A stretch of 64,000 bases of DNA from Io17-Chloro-G2 sp965226915 (GTDB lineage Bacteria > Chloroflexota > Dehalococcoidia > Lucifugimonadales > UBA3495): the NCBI GenBank assembly GCA_965226915.1, contig CBDDEJ010000008.1:766621-830620 (forward strand), read 5' to 3'. Under the pieces are notes generated by a model. The model ran no database searches, was not told the DNA's origin, and worked only from the letters and a program-made list of their open reading frames with translations. Shown here piece by piece: positions 17,982-26,478 of the stretch (its first letter is position 1; the number at the start of each line of letters is the position of its first letter). Position numbers and translations under genes: made by a program.

Positions 17982-19388
17982 TCATTCGGGTTTAGCCAGC
18001 ACCAGGTATTTGCCTCTGATGAAGGTCTGCATACTCTGGTATTTGGCCCCTTCCTTGGTTTCCCATACTGAGATCATGGGAATTAGTTTACACGCGGTCA
18101 TATACACCAGGGCGGCGGCGCCCAATATCCCTATGACCATGAAAACATCCCAGAGGTCTGGGTATGCCGGCGCGGGAACGTGATCGAGGCCAAAGGAATA
18201 GATGTCTCCGGCGTTAAAAGCCCCCACGAACACCCGCAAGTTGAATAAGAACCCGCCCACCAGCGCTGATACTCCCGCCAATGCCGGTCCCCAAGCGGTC
18301 TTGCGCACGGGGTTCCATAGGAGAATCAAGAACGGCGTCACGAAGGTGAAGAGAAAGTTTCCGATGAATACCCAGCCATAGGAGTCGATGAAGAAGTACT
18401 TGAGTATGTTCTGCTCCACTTCCATGCGGCCAAACCAATAGGTGATCACAAACGCGAACGTGTGGTAGATCCACAGCAGGGTGAAGGCAAGCAAGAGCTT
18501 GCTGGCGGACCAGAACGTTGAGACGCCCAGGTATTCTTCATAGCCGCCCCAACGGCGCATGGCGTAGAGGATGACCAGAATCAACCCGAGGCCGGTTTGG
18601 AAGCTGGCGACGCTGAACAGCGGCGGGAAGATGGAATCCTTCCAGCCGGGCACCAGGCTTTGGGCGTATTCGGTGGTGATGACGAAGTGCACGTAGATCA
18701 GGAACATGAAGTAGAATGCGCCCAGGAGCGCGATTCCGGCCTTTTGAATCTCCCATTGGCGTTTGGTCCCGTACCAGTGTCCAGCCAATAGGCCATAGAG
18801 ATTCTTTCGGAATCCCGTGGCGGTATGACGCCCTTCGGCCATGTCAGGCATGGAGGTCAACCAAAGGATTGCCAAGCTGGTCACACCCAAAAACGCCACA
18901 CCCAGCATATCCCACCAGTGGGGAGCGCCGATGGGGACTTGAAACCAGATGGTGCGGCGGAGGTCCAGGGTATGCTCTGTGATCTCTGGATTCCAGATGG
19001 CCGGGTACACCAGCATGAGGGGGATGAACAATAAGACGTTCAGGATCCCCACGACCGCGAACAACTCGGAAACCCGGGTCAATGGGCGTCTCCAGTGGCT
19101 CTTGGTAAAGCGGAATGTCACCGCCGCCAGGGGCGCTGCCGATGTGACCATGAACACGAACATGACGCCGACCGCGTAGTAGCCCCATGGGGTGTGATCG
19201 CTGAAACCATCGGTAGCGGCCCGGGCGGCAAAGCCGATGATCCCGAGGACGGTTAGCAGCGCCGCGGCAATCATTCCCAGCTTAAATACACTGGGCATGG
19301 CTGCCGTTTTAGCGGCCATATCCCTGGTCGTCTCTTCCGGACGGGGGAACATCCACATCCCGGCGTGATGTTGTCCGTTTTCAGCCAT
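17982..19388 (-). CDS. Second NrfD-type membrane subunit (ActF-like)
   Basis: About 468 residues with ten predicted helices, including PWGYYAVGVMFVFMVTSAAPLAAVTFRFTKSHWRRPLTR and APHWWDMLGVAFLGVTSLAILWLTSMPDMA. It belongs to the NrfD/PsrC superfamily but differs from the ActC-type copy beside it. ACIII normally has two NrfD-like subunits, ActC and ActF; here this one precedes ActC. ATG 19388 overlaps the stop of the ferredoxin gene as ATGGCTGA, so I prefer it to ATG 19397. Confidence 0.85.
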   Translation of the reverse strand: MAENGQHHAGMWMFPRPEETTRDMAAKTAAMPSVFKLGMIAAALLTVLGIIGFAARAATDGFSDHTPWGYYAVGVMFVFMVTSAAPLAAVTFRFTKSHWRRPLTRVSELFAVVGILNVLLFIPLMLVYPAIWNPEITEHTLDLRRTIWFQVPIGAPHWWDMLGVAFLGVTSLAILWLTSMPDMAEGRHTATGFRKNLYGLLAGHWYGTKRQWEIQKAGIALLGAFYFMFLIYVHFVITTEYAQSLVPGWKDSIFPPLFSVASFQTGLGLILVILYAMRRWGGYEEYLGVSTFWSASKLLLAFTLLWIYHTFAFVITYWFGRMEVEQNILKYFFIDSYGWVFIGNFLFTFVTPFLILLWNPVRKTAWGPALAGVSALVGGFLFNLRVFVGAFNAGDIYSFGLDHVPAPAYPDLWDVFMVIGILGAAALVYMTACKLIPMISVWETKEGAKYQSMQTFIRGKYLVLAKPE

Positions 19389-20163
19389 GGGTCTCATTCT
19401 TCAAAGGATACTTGTCTACCTTCTTCAGGTAAATCACGTTGGGCTTGGTGCCGATCTCTTCCAGAAGCCGGTAGCCCCTGGTGGTCCTGTCCTCGGCATG
19501 CTCGTGGCCGTCCAAATCGTCGAAGAACTTCTTAACGGGACCGGACGCATCGTCTTGATCGCCAAACTGCAATGCATTGGTGGGGCAGGCCGACACGCAG
19601 GCCGGAAGGAAGTTTCGTTCCTTCATGGCGGCGTGGTCCAAGGTGCGCCCTTCTTGTCTCTCAACCTGAAGCTCGCCTCGGCGAATGCGTTGAATGCAGA
19701 AGGAGCACTTCTCCATGATTCCCCGGCCCCTCACCGAGACGTCGGAGTTAAGCTGGTTGCGAAGGCGTTCCGGCCACTTGGGCTCCCACCAGTTGAAGAA
19801 CCTTACCGAGTAGGGGCAGTTGTTGGCGCAATACCTGGTGCCGATGCACCGGTTGTACACCTGAACGTTTAGACCCTGGTCATTGTGATAGGTGGCGAAA
19901 ACCGGGCAGACCGGCTCGCAGGGAGCGTTTTCGCAGTGCTGGCACATGATCGGGATAAAGCGGGCCTTGACGTTGGGGAACTCACCTTCCCAGTAACGCT
20001 CCACCCGAATCCATTCGTAGGCCCGCTGCTGCAGGAAATAGTCTTTGATGTTGATGGGCAGGTTGTTCTCCGCTTGGCAGGCGACAACGCAGGCCTGACA
20101 ACCGGTGCAACGGTCCAAATCTACTACCATGCCCCATTTGTGGGCTATCCGGTTAGTTACCAT
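19381..20163 (-). CDS. Four-cluster ferredoxin subunit of ACIII (ActB2)
   Basis: 260 residues with four cysteine groups: CTGCQACVVAC, CQHCENAPCEPVC, CIGTRYCANNC, and CSFC...CVSACP. This is the DmsB/NrfC-type electron-transfer subunit that carries 4Fe-4S or 3Fe-4S clusters. In most ACIII it is fused to the molybdopterin-like domain as ActB; here it is a separate gene. It should sit on the outer face with ActB1 and take electrons from the NrfD subunit. GTG/ATG start region: the ATG at 20163 gives MVTNRIAHKWGMVVDLDRC. Confidence 0.93.
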   Translation of the reverse strand: MVTNRIAHKWGMVVDLDRCTGCQACVVACQAENNLPINIKDYFLQQRAYEWIRVERYWEGEFPNVKARFIPIMCQHCENAPCEPVCPVFATYHNDQGLNVQVYNRCIGTRYCANNCPYSVRFFNWWEPKWPERLRNQLNSDVSVRGRGIMEKCSFCIQRIRRGELQVERQEGRTLDHAAMKERNFLPACVSACPTNALQFGDQDDASGPVKKFFDDLDGHEHAEDRTTRGYRLLEEIGTKPNVIYLKKVDKYPLKNETHG

Positions 20164-20231
20164 TTTTTCTCAGCTTTTCCCATTTCAGCCTTGGCCTGGT
20201 CCAGGTTGTTATTCTGTAGTTATTCTAAAGC

Positions 20232-22556
20232 TTATGAGGGCTCATCGGGAACGGTAAGAATGATACGTTCGCCTTCGTGGACGCCTATCTCAACGGCGCG
20301 TTCGTTGCCTTCGAATTTGGAAACCTTCATGCTGGCGCCCGTGCCCGACACCGTCACCCGCGTGCCGGCCCAGGCGAGAGAATCGCTGCCCTCCACCCGT
20401 TCCGCGGCCAAAATGTCCAACACGTTGGAGCTTTCGATGCCTGCCCGGCCCGATGCATATTCCGATCCATGGCGCCGGCCCTGCCCTAGGGGGACCCCTA
20501 TGACTTGAGGGGGCACGGCGGGAGTGGGATAGAGCAGCGCCCTGATGGAGCCGCTGGAAGATTCTATGCTGACCACGTCGCCTTCCCGCAATCCCAATTC
20601 GGCGGCTGAGGTGTCATTCATCTCGACCCAAGTCTGCCAGGTGATCGTCGTTAATGGGTCTGGGGTGGCTTGCAACCACGGAATGTGTCCATTGCGGCCG
20701 TCCAGTAAGGTGTGGTGGGAGAACGGGACCAAGAAGAACTCTTTACCCGTGGATGATGGGTTGTTGAACCGCGGGTCTGACAACTCGGCGGCAATCTCGT
20801 TGAACAAGCCCGATGGGGGCGAAGAAGGGGCGCTGGCAGTCGCTCTCTCATCCCACCAGCCGCCTTTTTGAAGCAGGCTGTTCCAAAATTCGGCGGCTGA
20901 TCCGGCTTTTATCGAGCCGCGGTTCATCGCGAAGAGGGCGTCGGAACCCTCGCGGAGCATCTTTTGATAATTGTCCCAGGGCAGGCCGGCGTCTTTACCG
21001 AGTTCTTGGGCCACCGTGAGCATGACATCAGGGAAGCTCAGCGGGTCTAGGTCGTGCAGCGGATTAACCACCGGCTGCTGGAACCCTAGCATTTGGTAGC
21101 CTGGTCCTGGTTCCGGTATATCGTCGCCCCAGTCCTCCAGTGACATACGGTCGGGCAGTATCAGGTCCGCCCACACGCTGGTTTCATCGATGAACGGAGA
21201 GAAGCTTACAACGAAGAGGTCATCGGCCTGGTCGAGTGTTCTGGCCAGGTTCAAAGAACCGGGCAATCCGTGGACCGGGTCGGCGTTGTGGAGCATCAAC
21301 AACCGGGTTTTTCCGCTGCGGATAGCCTCGTTTGCCTCTTCCCAGTCGGCCAGAGTTCCCACGTTGGCCGATGCGGGAACGTCCTCTAGCGGGCTTCCGG
21401 GATTGAACCTAACCCCGCTGTTGCCCACCAGGTGGTTCAAAGCATATATGGCTTCCAGATTAAACAGGCCGTTGTTGTAAGCCCCCGCCGATCCGCCTCC
21501 GATGGCCAGGCTGGATCTGCTGCCAGCGAATTGTTTGGCGAGACTTACGATGAACTCCGCCGGACTCAGCCCCAACATCTCTTCTGTAAGGCCCATCTTT
21601 TGGGCCACGGTTTCGGGGCGGAAGGCATCCAACGCCACCTCGCGCTGACCGTTGGTCATGGCGGCCACATCAACGCCGGGTGAATGCAGATTCTCGGAAA
21701 TAATCACGTACGCCAGACTGAGGGCGAGATGGCCTTCCCATCCGGGATTGATGGGGATCCATTTGTCGGCGTTGGCGGCGGTCATGGAGAAACGGGTGTC
21801 TACTTGATAGAAGGTCCCCCGGTTCCGGCCATCGCCTTGGCGAAACTCGCCGTACCCCTGGCTCCAGCGCGTGGGAGAAACCCACGTGGAAAGGAAATCT
21901 GCTCCGAACGACAGCAGAAAGCCGGTATTGGCCAGGTCGAAATCGGGAAGTGTGTCCTGGCCGAAAACCTTTTTGACAGCCGTACGGTAAGTGTTGTTAT
22001 CCAGGGTTTCAAACCCGAGATGCTTGCCTCCGACCGCATTTGCGAACCGCTCCGCCACGAGCGCCAAGTGGCCCCGAAGCGGTTCGGTGATCAAGAGCGA
22101 ATCTTGGCCTCGGTCTTGAAGCTGTTGCCCAAGTGTGCCCAAGCCTGAAGGGCCGGTTATTCCGGGAACATCTTTCCAAGAAATTGGTGTGAAGTGGCCT
22201 GAACCTCGCGGCCCGGAACGGCGCATTGGCCCCGAAACCCGGTCTGGGTGATACACGGCCTGTAAACCTGCTTCGCACCTGGCGCTTTGTTTGCCGTGAT
22301 TTATCGGATAGAGAGGATTGCCCTGGACCTTCTTTGCCCGGCCGTCCATGACACGGACGACGATGCCCTCGGCGCAAGGGCAACTCCGGCAAAGGGTGGC
22401 GTACCAGTTGTCTTGTCCTTTGACCAAGTCTTCGGGCAGCATGGTGGAACTCTGGAGGCTGAGTTCACCCTCGCGGATCCCGAAGCCTTCACAGGCAACG
22501 GCTCCAACGGCCGAAAGCCCGGCCCAAGCTAGAAAATTTCTCCGCGTTAGTTTCAT
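20232..22556 (-). CDS. Molybdopterin-oxidoreductase-like subunit of ACIII (ActB1)
   Basis: 774 residues. It begins with a twin-arginine signal (MKLTRRNFLAWAGL). An N-terminal Cys cluster reads LCRSCPCAEG...SARCEAG, and the rest follows the DMSO-reductase fold (VHGLPGSLNLARTLDQADDLFVVSFSPFIDETSVWADLILP; C-terminal dinucleotide domain with ELGLREGDVVSIESSSG). In characterised ACIII this domain has no molybdenum and is structural. The spacing C-x2-C-x1-C is tighter than the usual C-x2-C-x3-C, which also argues for a non-catalytic protein. Exported by Tat with ActB2. Confidence 0.88.
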   Translation of the reverse strand: MKLTRRNFLAWAGLSAVGAVACEGFGIREGELSLQSSTMLPEDLVKGQDNWYATLCRSCPCAEGIVVRVMDGRAKKVQGNPLYPINHGKQSARCEAGLQAVYHPDRVSGPMRRSGPRGSGHFTPISWKDVPGITGPSGLGTLGQQLQDRGQDSLLITEPLRGHLALVAERFANAVGGKHLGFETLDNNTYRTAVKKVFGQDTLPDFDLANTGFLLSFGADFLSTWVSPTRWSQGYGEFRQGDGRNRGTFYQVDTRFSMTAANADKWIPINPGWEGHLALSLAYVIISENLHSPGVDVAAMTNGQREVALDAFRPETVAQKMGLTEEMLGLSPAEFIVSLAKQFAGSRSSLAIGGGSAGAYNNGLFNLEAIYALNHLVGNSGVRFNPGSPLEDVPASANVGTLADWEEANEAIRSGKTRLLMLHNADPVHGLPGSLNLARTLDQADDLFVVSFSPFIDETSVWADLILPDRMSLEDWGDDIPEPGPGYQMLGFQQPVVNPLHDLDPLSFPDVMLTVAQELGKDAGLPWDNYQKMLREGSDALFAMNRGSIKAGSAAEFWNSLLQKGGWWDERATASAPSSPPSGLFNEIAAELSDPRFNNPSSTGKEFFLVPFSHHTLLDGRNGHIPWLQATPDPLTTITWQTWVEMNDTSAAELGLREGDVVSIESSSGSIRALLYPTPAVPPQVIGVPLGQGRRHGSEYASGRAGIESSNVLDILAAERVEGSDSLAWAGTRVTVSGTGASMKVSKFEGNERAVEIGVHEGERIILTVPDEPS

Positions 22557-22611
22557 TTACCCATTACTCGAAGTATTACCTGACGCATGCCGGTAAAGAT
22601 CCAAATCCCAT

Positions 22612-23265
22612 CTACTTGTGGCACACCGTGCAGTCGGTAGGCGCGTTGTTGTCGCGGTGACAGTCAAGGCAGGTGCCCATCTTAAGGGATTGGAACTTTT
22701 TAGGTTGGACCTCGGTCATGCTCGCCACATCACCATGGCAGATGGAGCAGGTTTGGGACACTGATAGCCCTTCGTTCAACTTTTCACCGTTAATCGAAGT
22801 CCGCGTCATAACGGTCTCTTGGTCGGTGAAGAACCGGATGTGGGCCTCGTGAACGAAGCGCACATGATCCGGAAGCCTGTGGACCCTCTCCCAGTTGATG
22901 GGGTTGCCGTCCGCAAAGGCAGTTCTCACCTTTTCAATCTCGGCCGCCGCGGCGGTGCCCGCCTGACCGGTGATTTCCTTGTGGCAGAAGAGGCACTGCT
23001 CCACGGCCGGGACCGTAGCCGCTTCTCCCTTGGTAACGTTGCGGTGGCAAAACTCACACTGAATAGCCATGCCGCCTGCCGAAGTGTCGCCGGCATGAAC
23101 GTCGTGGGGAAAGGCCACCGGTTGGGGAGGGGCGTTGCCCAAGCCAAACGGAGGATTGGAAAACCATGAAATCAGCAACACCACCACCACGAACCCTACG
23201 ATGGCGGTAATACCGAGGCCTACGGCCGATGCGGCGAGAAGTTTACCTGTCAGACGAATCGGCAT
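22612..23265 (-). CDS. actA: Pentaheme cytochrome c, ACIII subunit ActA
   Basis: 217 residues. One N-terminal membrane anchor is followed by five CxxCH sites: CEFCH, CLFCH, CSICH, CLDCH and CTVCH. Five hemes and this size are exactly those of ActA in alternative complex III. His residues in FPHDVHAG, VRFVHEAHIRF and similar provide axial ligands. It relays electrons from the iron-sulfur subunit to ActE. The nearby CcmF/CcmH genes would supply its covalent hemes. Confidence 0.92.
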   Translation of the reverse strand: MPIRLTGKLLAASAVGLGITAIVGFVVVVLLISWFSNPPFGLGNAPPQPVAFPHDVHAGDTSAGGMAIQCEFCHRNVTKGEAATVPAVEQCLFCHKEITGQAGTAAAAEIEKVRTAFADGNPINWERVHRLPDHVRFVHEAHIRFFTDQETVMTRTSINGEKLNEGLSVSQTCSICHGDVASMTEVQPKKFQSLKMGTCLDCHRDNNAPTDCTVCHK

Positions 23266-23405
23266 TTAAAGCCGGCCTTCCTGGTTATGCCACGCCGGGT
23301 GCGCGTTTTCCGTGTGTTCATCGTTATGGTTCGCGGGGTCATGATAAGCAGTTAAAGCATTACGGGCTGAATTATCCCGGAGGGTGGCCCATGGTCCTTT
23401 AGATC

Positions 23406-23702
23406 TCAAAAAATATTCCGGTCCCAGAAATTCTCCACCGCCGTCGCCTGGTTCAAAGCCAGCCCAATGACCACCGCAGCCATCGCCAGAATTACGACAG
23501 CGAAAGCCGTCAGAGGGATTCTCAGCTTGATCCATCCAGGGGGCACATGGCCGGTGATGATCAGAGAAGGAATGAATGCGTGGGCTATGACCATAGTCAC
23601 CGCCCCGGTTGCTATCAATGGAAGACATATCCAAAGCCACTGCAGCAAGAGGTGTATGTCTTGCCAGTTCGCTGAAGTCAGAGCTTTGGGGTCGTCGAAC
23701 AT
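23406..23702 (-). CDS. Small two-helix membrane protein at head of ACIII operon
   Basis: 98 residues with two clear membrane helices (LLLQWLWICLPLIATGAVTMVIAHAFIPSLI and LRIPLTAFAVVILAMAAVVIGLAL). It is the first gene of the ACIII run, 140 bases before ActA. It may be an accessory membrane subunit, comparable in position to ActG/ActH, but I do not recognise the family. A longer open frame overlapping it on the same strand (23266-23823) lacks any protein-like pattern and is rejected. Confidence 0.65.
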   Translation of the reverse strand: MFDDPKALTSANWQDIHLLLQWLWICLPLIATGAVTMVIAHAFIPSLIITGHVPPGWIKLRIPLTAFAVVILAMAAVVIGLALNQATAVENFWDRNIF

Positions 23703-23911
23703 GCTGGGCCGGAATCCTCGCGTGCGTAAACCCCATCGTTTCCACCGGGGAGTTTACCCTTGAAAATGGCGTCATGAAGGCATCGAAAACCAGCCTGGCC
23801 GGAAGCCCAGTGAAAAGTATCACAATGCCCCAACAGTGTCAAGGCAAATTCAGGGGCGCCAGATACGGAGGCGTTTGGCGTGACCAGGAGGCCAGCAGTC
23901 AAAGGCGCCAG

Positions 23912-24346
23912 TCAAGGCCAGCAGCCCAGGTTTCCAGGTAGTTCATTGATGATGCCGAGCGCGCCGCAGGGGCTAGAGGCTTGCACCAGCTGCGACGAGC
24001 ATCGGCAGTCAGATGATCCAAACCCAACGGCCGGCGAAACCACGCCGGGAATGGCCAGTGCGGCATGAGCCCAGAGGCACTCCCACCGCTGCCGCCCGGC
24101 TGCCCACCACACCCGTTCAATTTGGGCGATGGCGGTAAGATAGTCGATATGCCAATGAAGCTTCTTTCCAGGAGATTGGTGGCGGTTGATTCGAGGAGCA
24201 AGGCCGCCCAGCGCGCTGCCAAAGTAAAGGTAGTGGGCTGAAGGGAAGTCGAAGGATCCCAGCTTGCCCACCTGAATACATCCCGCGTGCGCCAGACGCA
24301 GGAGCAGAATATAACCGCCCGCGGGTTTGACCAAGCCGTTAGGCAT
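23912..24346 (-). CDS. DUF123 protein (GIY-YIG-like small nuclease family)
   Basis: 144 residues. The pattern GGYILLLRLAHAGCIQVGKLGSFDFPSAHYLYFGSALGGLAPRINRH...KKLHWHIDYL is the DUF123 signature, found alone or fused to endonuclease III. A role in DNA repair is suspected for the family. The C-terminal 60 residues keep His and Cys but are less conserved. It is separated from the ACIII operon by about 200 bases and may be transcribed with the FTR gene upstream. Confidence 0.85.
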   Translation of the reverse strand: MPNGLVKPAGGYILLLRLAHAGCIQVGKLGSFDFPSAHYLYFGSALGGLAPRINRHQSPGKKLHWHIDYLTAIAQIERVWWAAGRQRWECLWAHAALAIPGVVSPAVGFGSSDCRCSSQLVQASSPCGALGIINELPGNLGCWP

Positions 24347-24433
24347 GAATTTTCCAATCCGCAGTTGGGAGCAAGTTCGGATGCGGCAAGTTGCTGGATT
24401 TCACGCCGCCAAACGACTCAGTGTTTTGAGAAG

Positions 24434-24859
24434 TTACGAAGGACGGTTTTTGCGTTCTTGCTCTCTTTCTTCCGCTTTATTGCGCAACGCCCGGCCCTTA
24501 TCTGGCGTAGGGTCTTTGACTAGACCGTAGATCGCTAGGCCCTCATGGTCTTTGGGCAGGTATTCGGTGATGGGTAATCCCTCTTCGTTCACGAACAACA
24601 GGCAGTGACAGTATTTGTAGATCTGCATGTCGTCGCAGGCGCAAATCCAGGTTCGGTGCTTGACCTCTCCTTCCTTGTCGGGATAGAAGCGGCAAGGGCA
24701 CAATGGCCGCCCTAGTTCGTCGACGTACTTGGCTAAACCATTGATGACTTCATCGGTGATTCCATCCACGGGGTGCTTAAACGTCCCGGACTTTTCGCAG
24801 TATTTATCAACGAAGTTACGCATCCGCTGTACGGATTTCTCACTGGGTTGTTCTGCCAT
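24434..24859 (-). CDS. ftrB: Ferredoxin:thioredoxin reductase catalytic subunit
   Basis: 141 residues. The six cysteines follow the exact FTR spacing: CPC at 54-56, CAC at 73-75 after 16 residues, CHC at 84-86 after 8 more. The canonical central CPC reads CAC here. Four cysteines bind a 4Fe-4S cluster and two form the redox disulfide used to reduce thioredoxins with ferredoxin electrons. No variable (alpha) subunit gene is in the window. N-terminal FVDKYCEKSGTFKHP and C-terminal helical tail are normal. Confidence 0.92.
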   Translation of the reverse strand: MAEQPSEKSVQRMRNFVDKYCEKSGTFKHPVDGITDEVINGLAKYVDELGRPLCPCRFYPDKEGEVKHRTWICACDDMQIYKYCHCLLFVNEEGLPITEYLPKDHEGLAIYGLVKDPTPDKGRALRNKAEEREQERKNRPS

Positions 24860-24876
24860 CTTGGTCTCCTAACCGC

Positions 24877-25834
24877 TGGAAGCGGTGGATTTGAGGATTT
24901 ATATAGCGGCCAAAGCCGGGAGAGTGCATTTCAAAAATCGGCGACGGAGAGAGTGGGGATCGAGCCCTCGATACAGCCAGCCGTATCGGTTTGGGTGTGA
25001 CGCGATACCTGTTTTCAGGGTTTTTGGTCTCCTCCGCTTCGACAACTGTAAGTATCGTACTCTACCTAGTCCTCTCAGTCCATTTCGGTAGGCAGGACTA
25101 AACTAAAGCCAAGGTGAAATGTACATATCGCTAGACCGCACTGTCGGTGCCCACCCAGTTGGGGCCTAAGGGTGATATGAGTTGCCGCGGAGTCCTTTTG
25201 GTCGTCGTCAAGACCCCCGGAATGCACATCCCACCTTGGTATTGGTTTAGGTAAATCTGGGCGGTCTCTCAATCCAGTGAGGCATTGTGGCCCCTCAATA
25301 CCGTTCAGCGCAAAAACCTTGCGGATTTTGTATGTGCCTTAATCACCTACCCGTGATTGAGCTCTATTCCTAAAGAGAGGAGCTTCGTCAACCAACGATT
25401 AACGATTTAGGTGATAGGAGCGGTCAGGGCGGATACCACGGCCTTAGACGTAACCTCCTTCGGAAGAAGTTTTTTTGATCAATGCCACTGGTGATCAATT
25501 GCGTTGCCGGTTTATCTAAGTGGGGCGCTTTTAGGGTGCTAGCACCTGAGAATGAGGTGATGGCCCCTATCTTTATTAGCAGAAAGGTATGTTACAAACC
25601 CAATGTGCACTTAGTTATCGATCCAGTGTCACGAGATCGAGGAGGCTAAACCTGACGCGAACAGCATCAAAACCGCGGATTCGCGAAATTGGGCAGCGGC
25701 CTGGGATTCCGGATAGATGGTGAGTGATGCTTGACGCTCTGCTCGGAGATCCGCATTTGCCGTGGGGAGTTTAAATGCCTCAAGATCAATCATGGCGATG
25801 GTTAAATGCCCGATCGAGTCTGCTTTAGCGTGAG
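24877..25834. other. Gene-poor stretch at start of rearranged region
   Basis: About 950 bases with no credible gene. It contains a tRNA-Ser-like 3' half at its left end (separate entry). The remainder has open frames only below 80 codons without ribosome sites. The base composition drops towards AT-rich compared with flanking genes. It is probably decayed DNA at the edge of the transposon-rich stretch. Confidence 0.5.
24939..24988 (-). pseudogene. tRNA-Ser-like 3' half (variable arm, T arm, acceptor strand)
   Basis: Read on the minus strand, CGATAC-GGCTGGCT-GTATCG forms a 6-bp long variable arm typical of class II tRNAs. It is followed by GAGGG-CTCGATC-CCCAC as a T arm with one mismatch, and then TCTCTCCG as an acceptor 3' strand. 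I find no matching 5' half (no GGAGAGAG with D arm and anticodon arm at the right distance). It looks like the 3' part of a tRNA-Ser left by an integration or rearrangement. A scan with a covariance model would settle it. Confidence 0.35.
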
Positions 25835-26154
25835 ATGGAATCGAAGATAGGAAGGCCGGCAATCGCGAACAAGTATCGATTGACCATTTTCTTCGGCATT
25901 GCCGTGATGGTCATCATATTTGGCGCCACGTTTGTCATGAGCCATATCCTTGGACGAATCGCGGAGAACAACTTGGTAAGACTCGCCGAAAATAGCATTA
26001 CCTCCGATGCGGTGCAGATACTGTCCGCCATCAGGAGAACGGAGTTGCCGCAAGGAATGGTCTCTTCAGGACCGGTTTCCGGCGCAAGCTCACCCAATAA
26101 ATCGGCGATCAACCGGGAGCCTATACGACCCGCTCGGAGATTGAAGGAGGAGTT
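25835..26154 (+). pseudogene. N-terminal fragment of a membrane sensor protein
   Basis: ATG 25835 opens a frame with a basic start, one strong membrane helix (LTIFFGIAVMVIIFGATFVMSHIL) and then RIAENNLVRLAENSITSDAVQIL. This is how membrane-bound histidine kinases and related sensors begin. After about residue 78 the sequence loses protein character and runs into the ribosome site of the next small gene. It is probably the truncated head of a sensor kinase cut by rearrangement. Confidence 0.45.
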
Positions 26155-26319
26155 ATGGGATACACGCACTACTACACCGTGGCGGACCCCAGGGCGGACC
26201 TGAAGGTCCTGGAGATTGCGGCCGACGTCGAGTCGATCATCATGGCATCGGAGATCCAGATCGGCGATTGGAGTGGCGAGCCCGGTTCGGAGCCGCTGTT
26301 GGGAACCAGACGAGATTAA
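26155..26319 (+). CDS. Short MGYTHY-type protein, probably truncated
   Basis: 54 residues beginning MGYTHYYTVADPRADLKVLEIAADVESII after a near-perfect GAAGGAGGAG ribosome site. Proteins starting MGYTHYW are common in phages and mobile elements, where they are longer; function unknown. This copy ends early (DWSGEPGSEPLLGTRRD), so it is likely a C-terminally cut gene fragment next to the IS1380 insertion. Confidence 0.4.
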   Translation: MGYTHYYTVADPRADLKVLEIAADVESIIMASEIQIGDWSGEPGSEPLLGTRRD

Positions 26320-26478
26320 CGTTGCATCACCCAAAGGGCTTCCATGACCTTTGCATCCTTGTAACGTGAGGGTGATGAGGAAGTCAGCAGCACTGAGGGC
26401 GTCGCCGCTCGCACTATTCGGATCACTCTTCGGTCCCTCCAACTTCCTGGTCGAGCGCATCAATTGCGGCCCTTCTAG

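Noticed and set aside
23266..23823. 185-codon minus-strand open frame overlapping the small membrane protein gene
   Set aside because: Its translation lacks domain or membrane character, whereas the overlapping 98-codon frame (23406-23702) has two clear helices and fits the operon.
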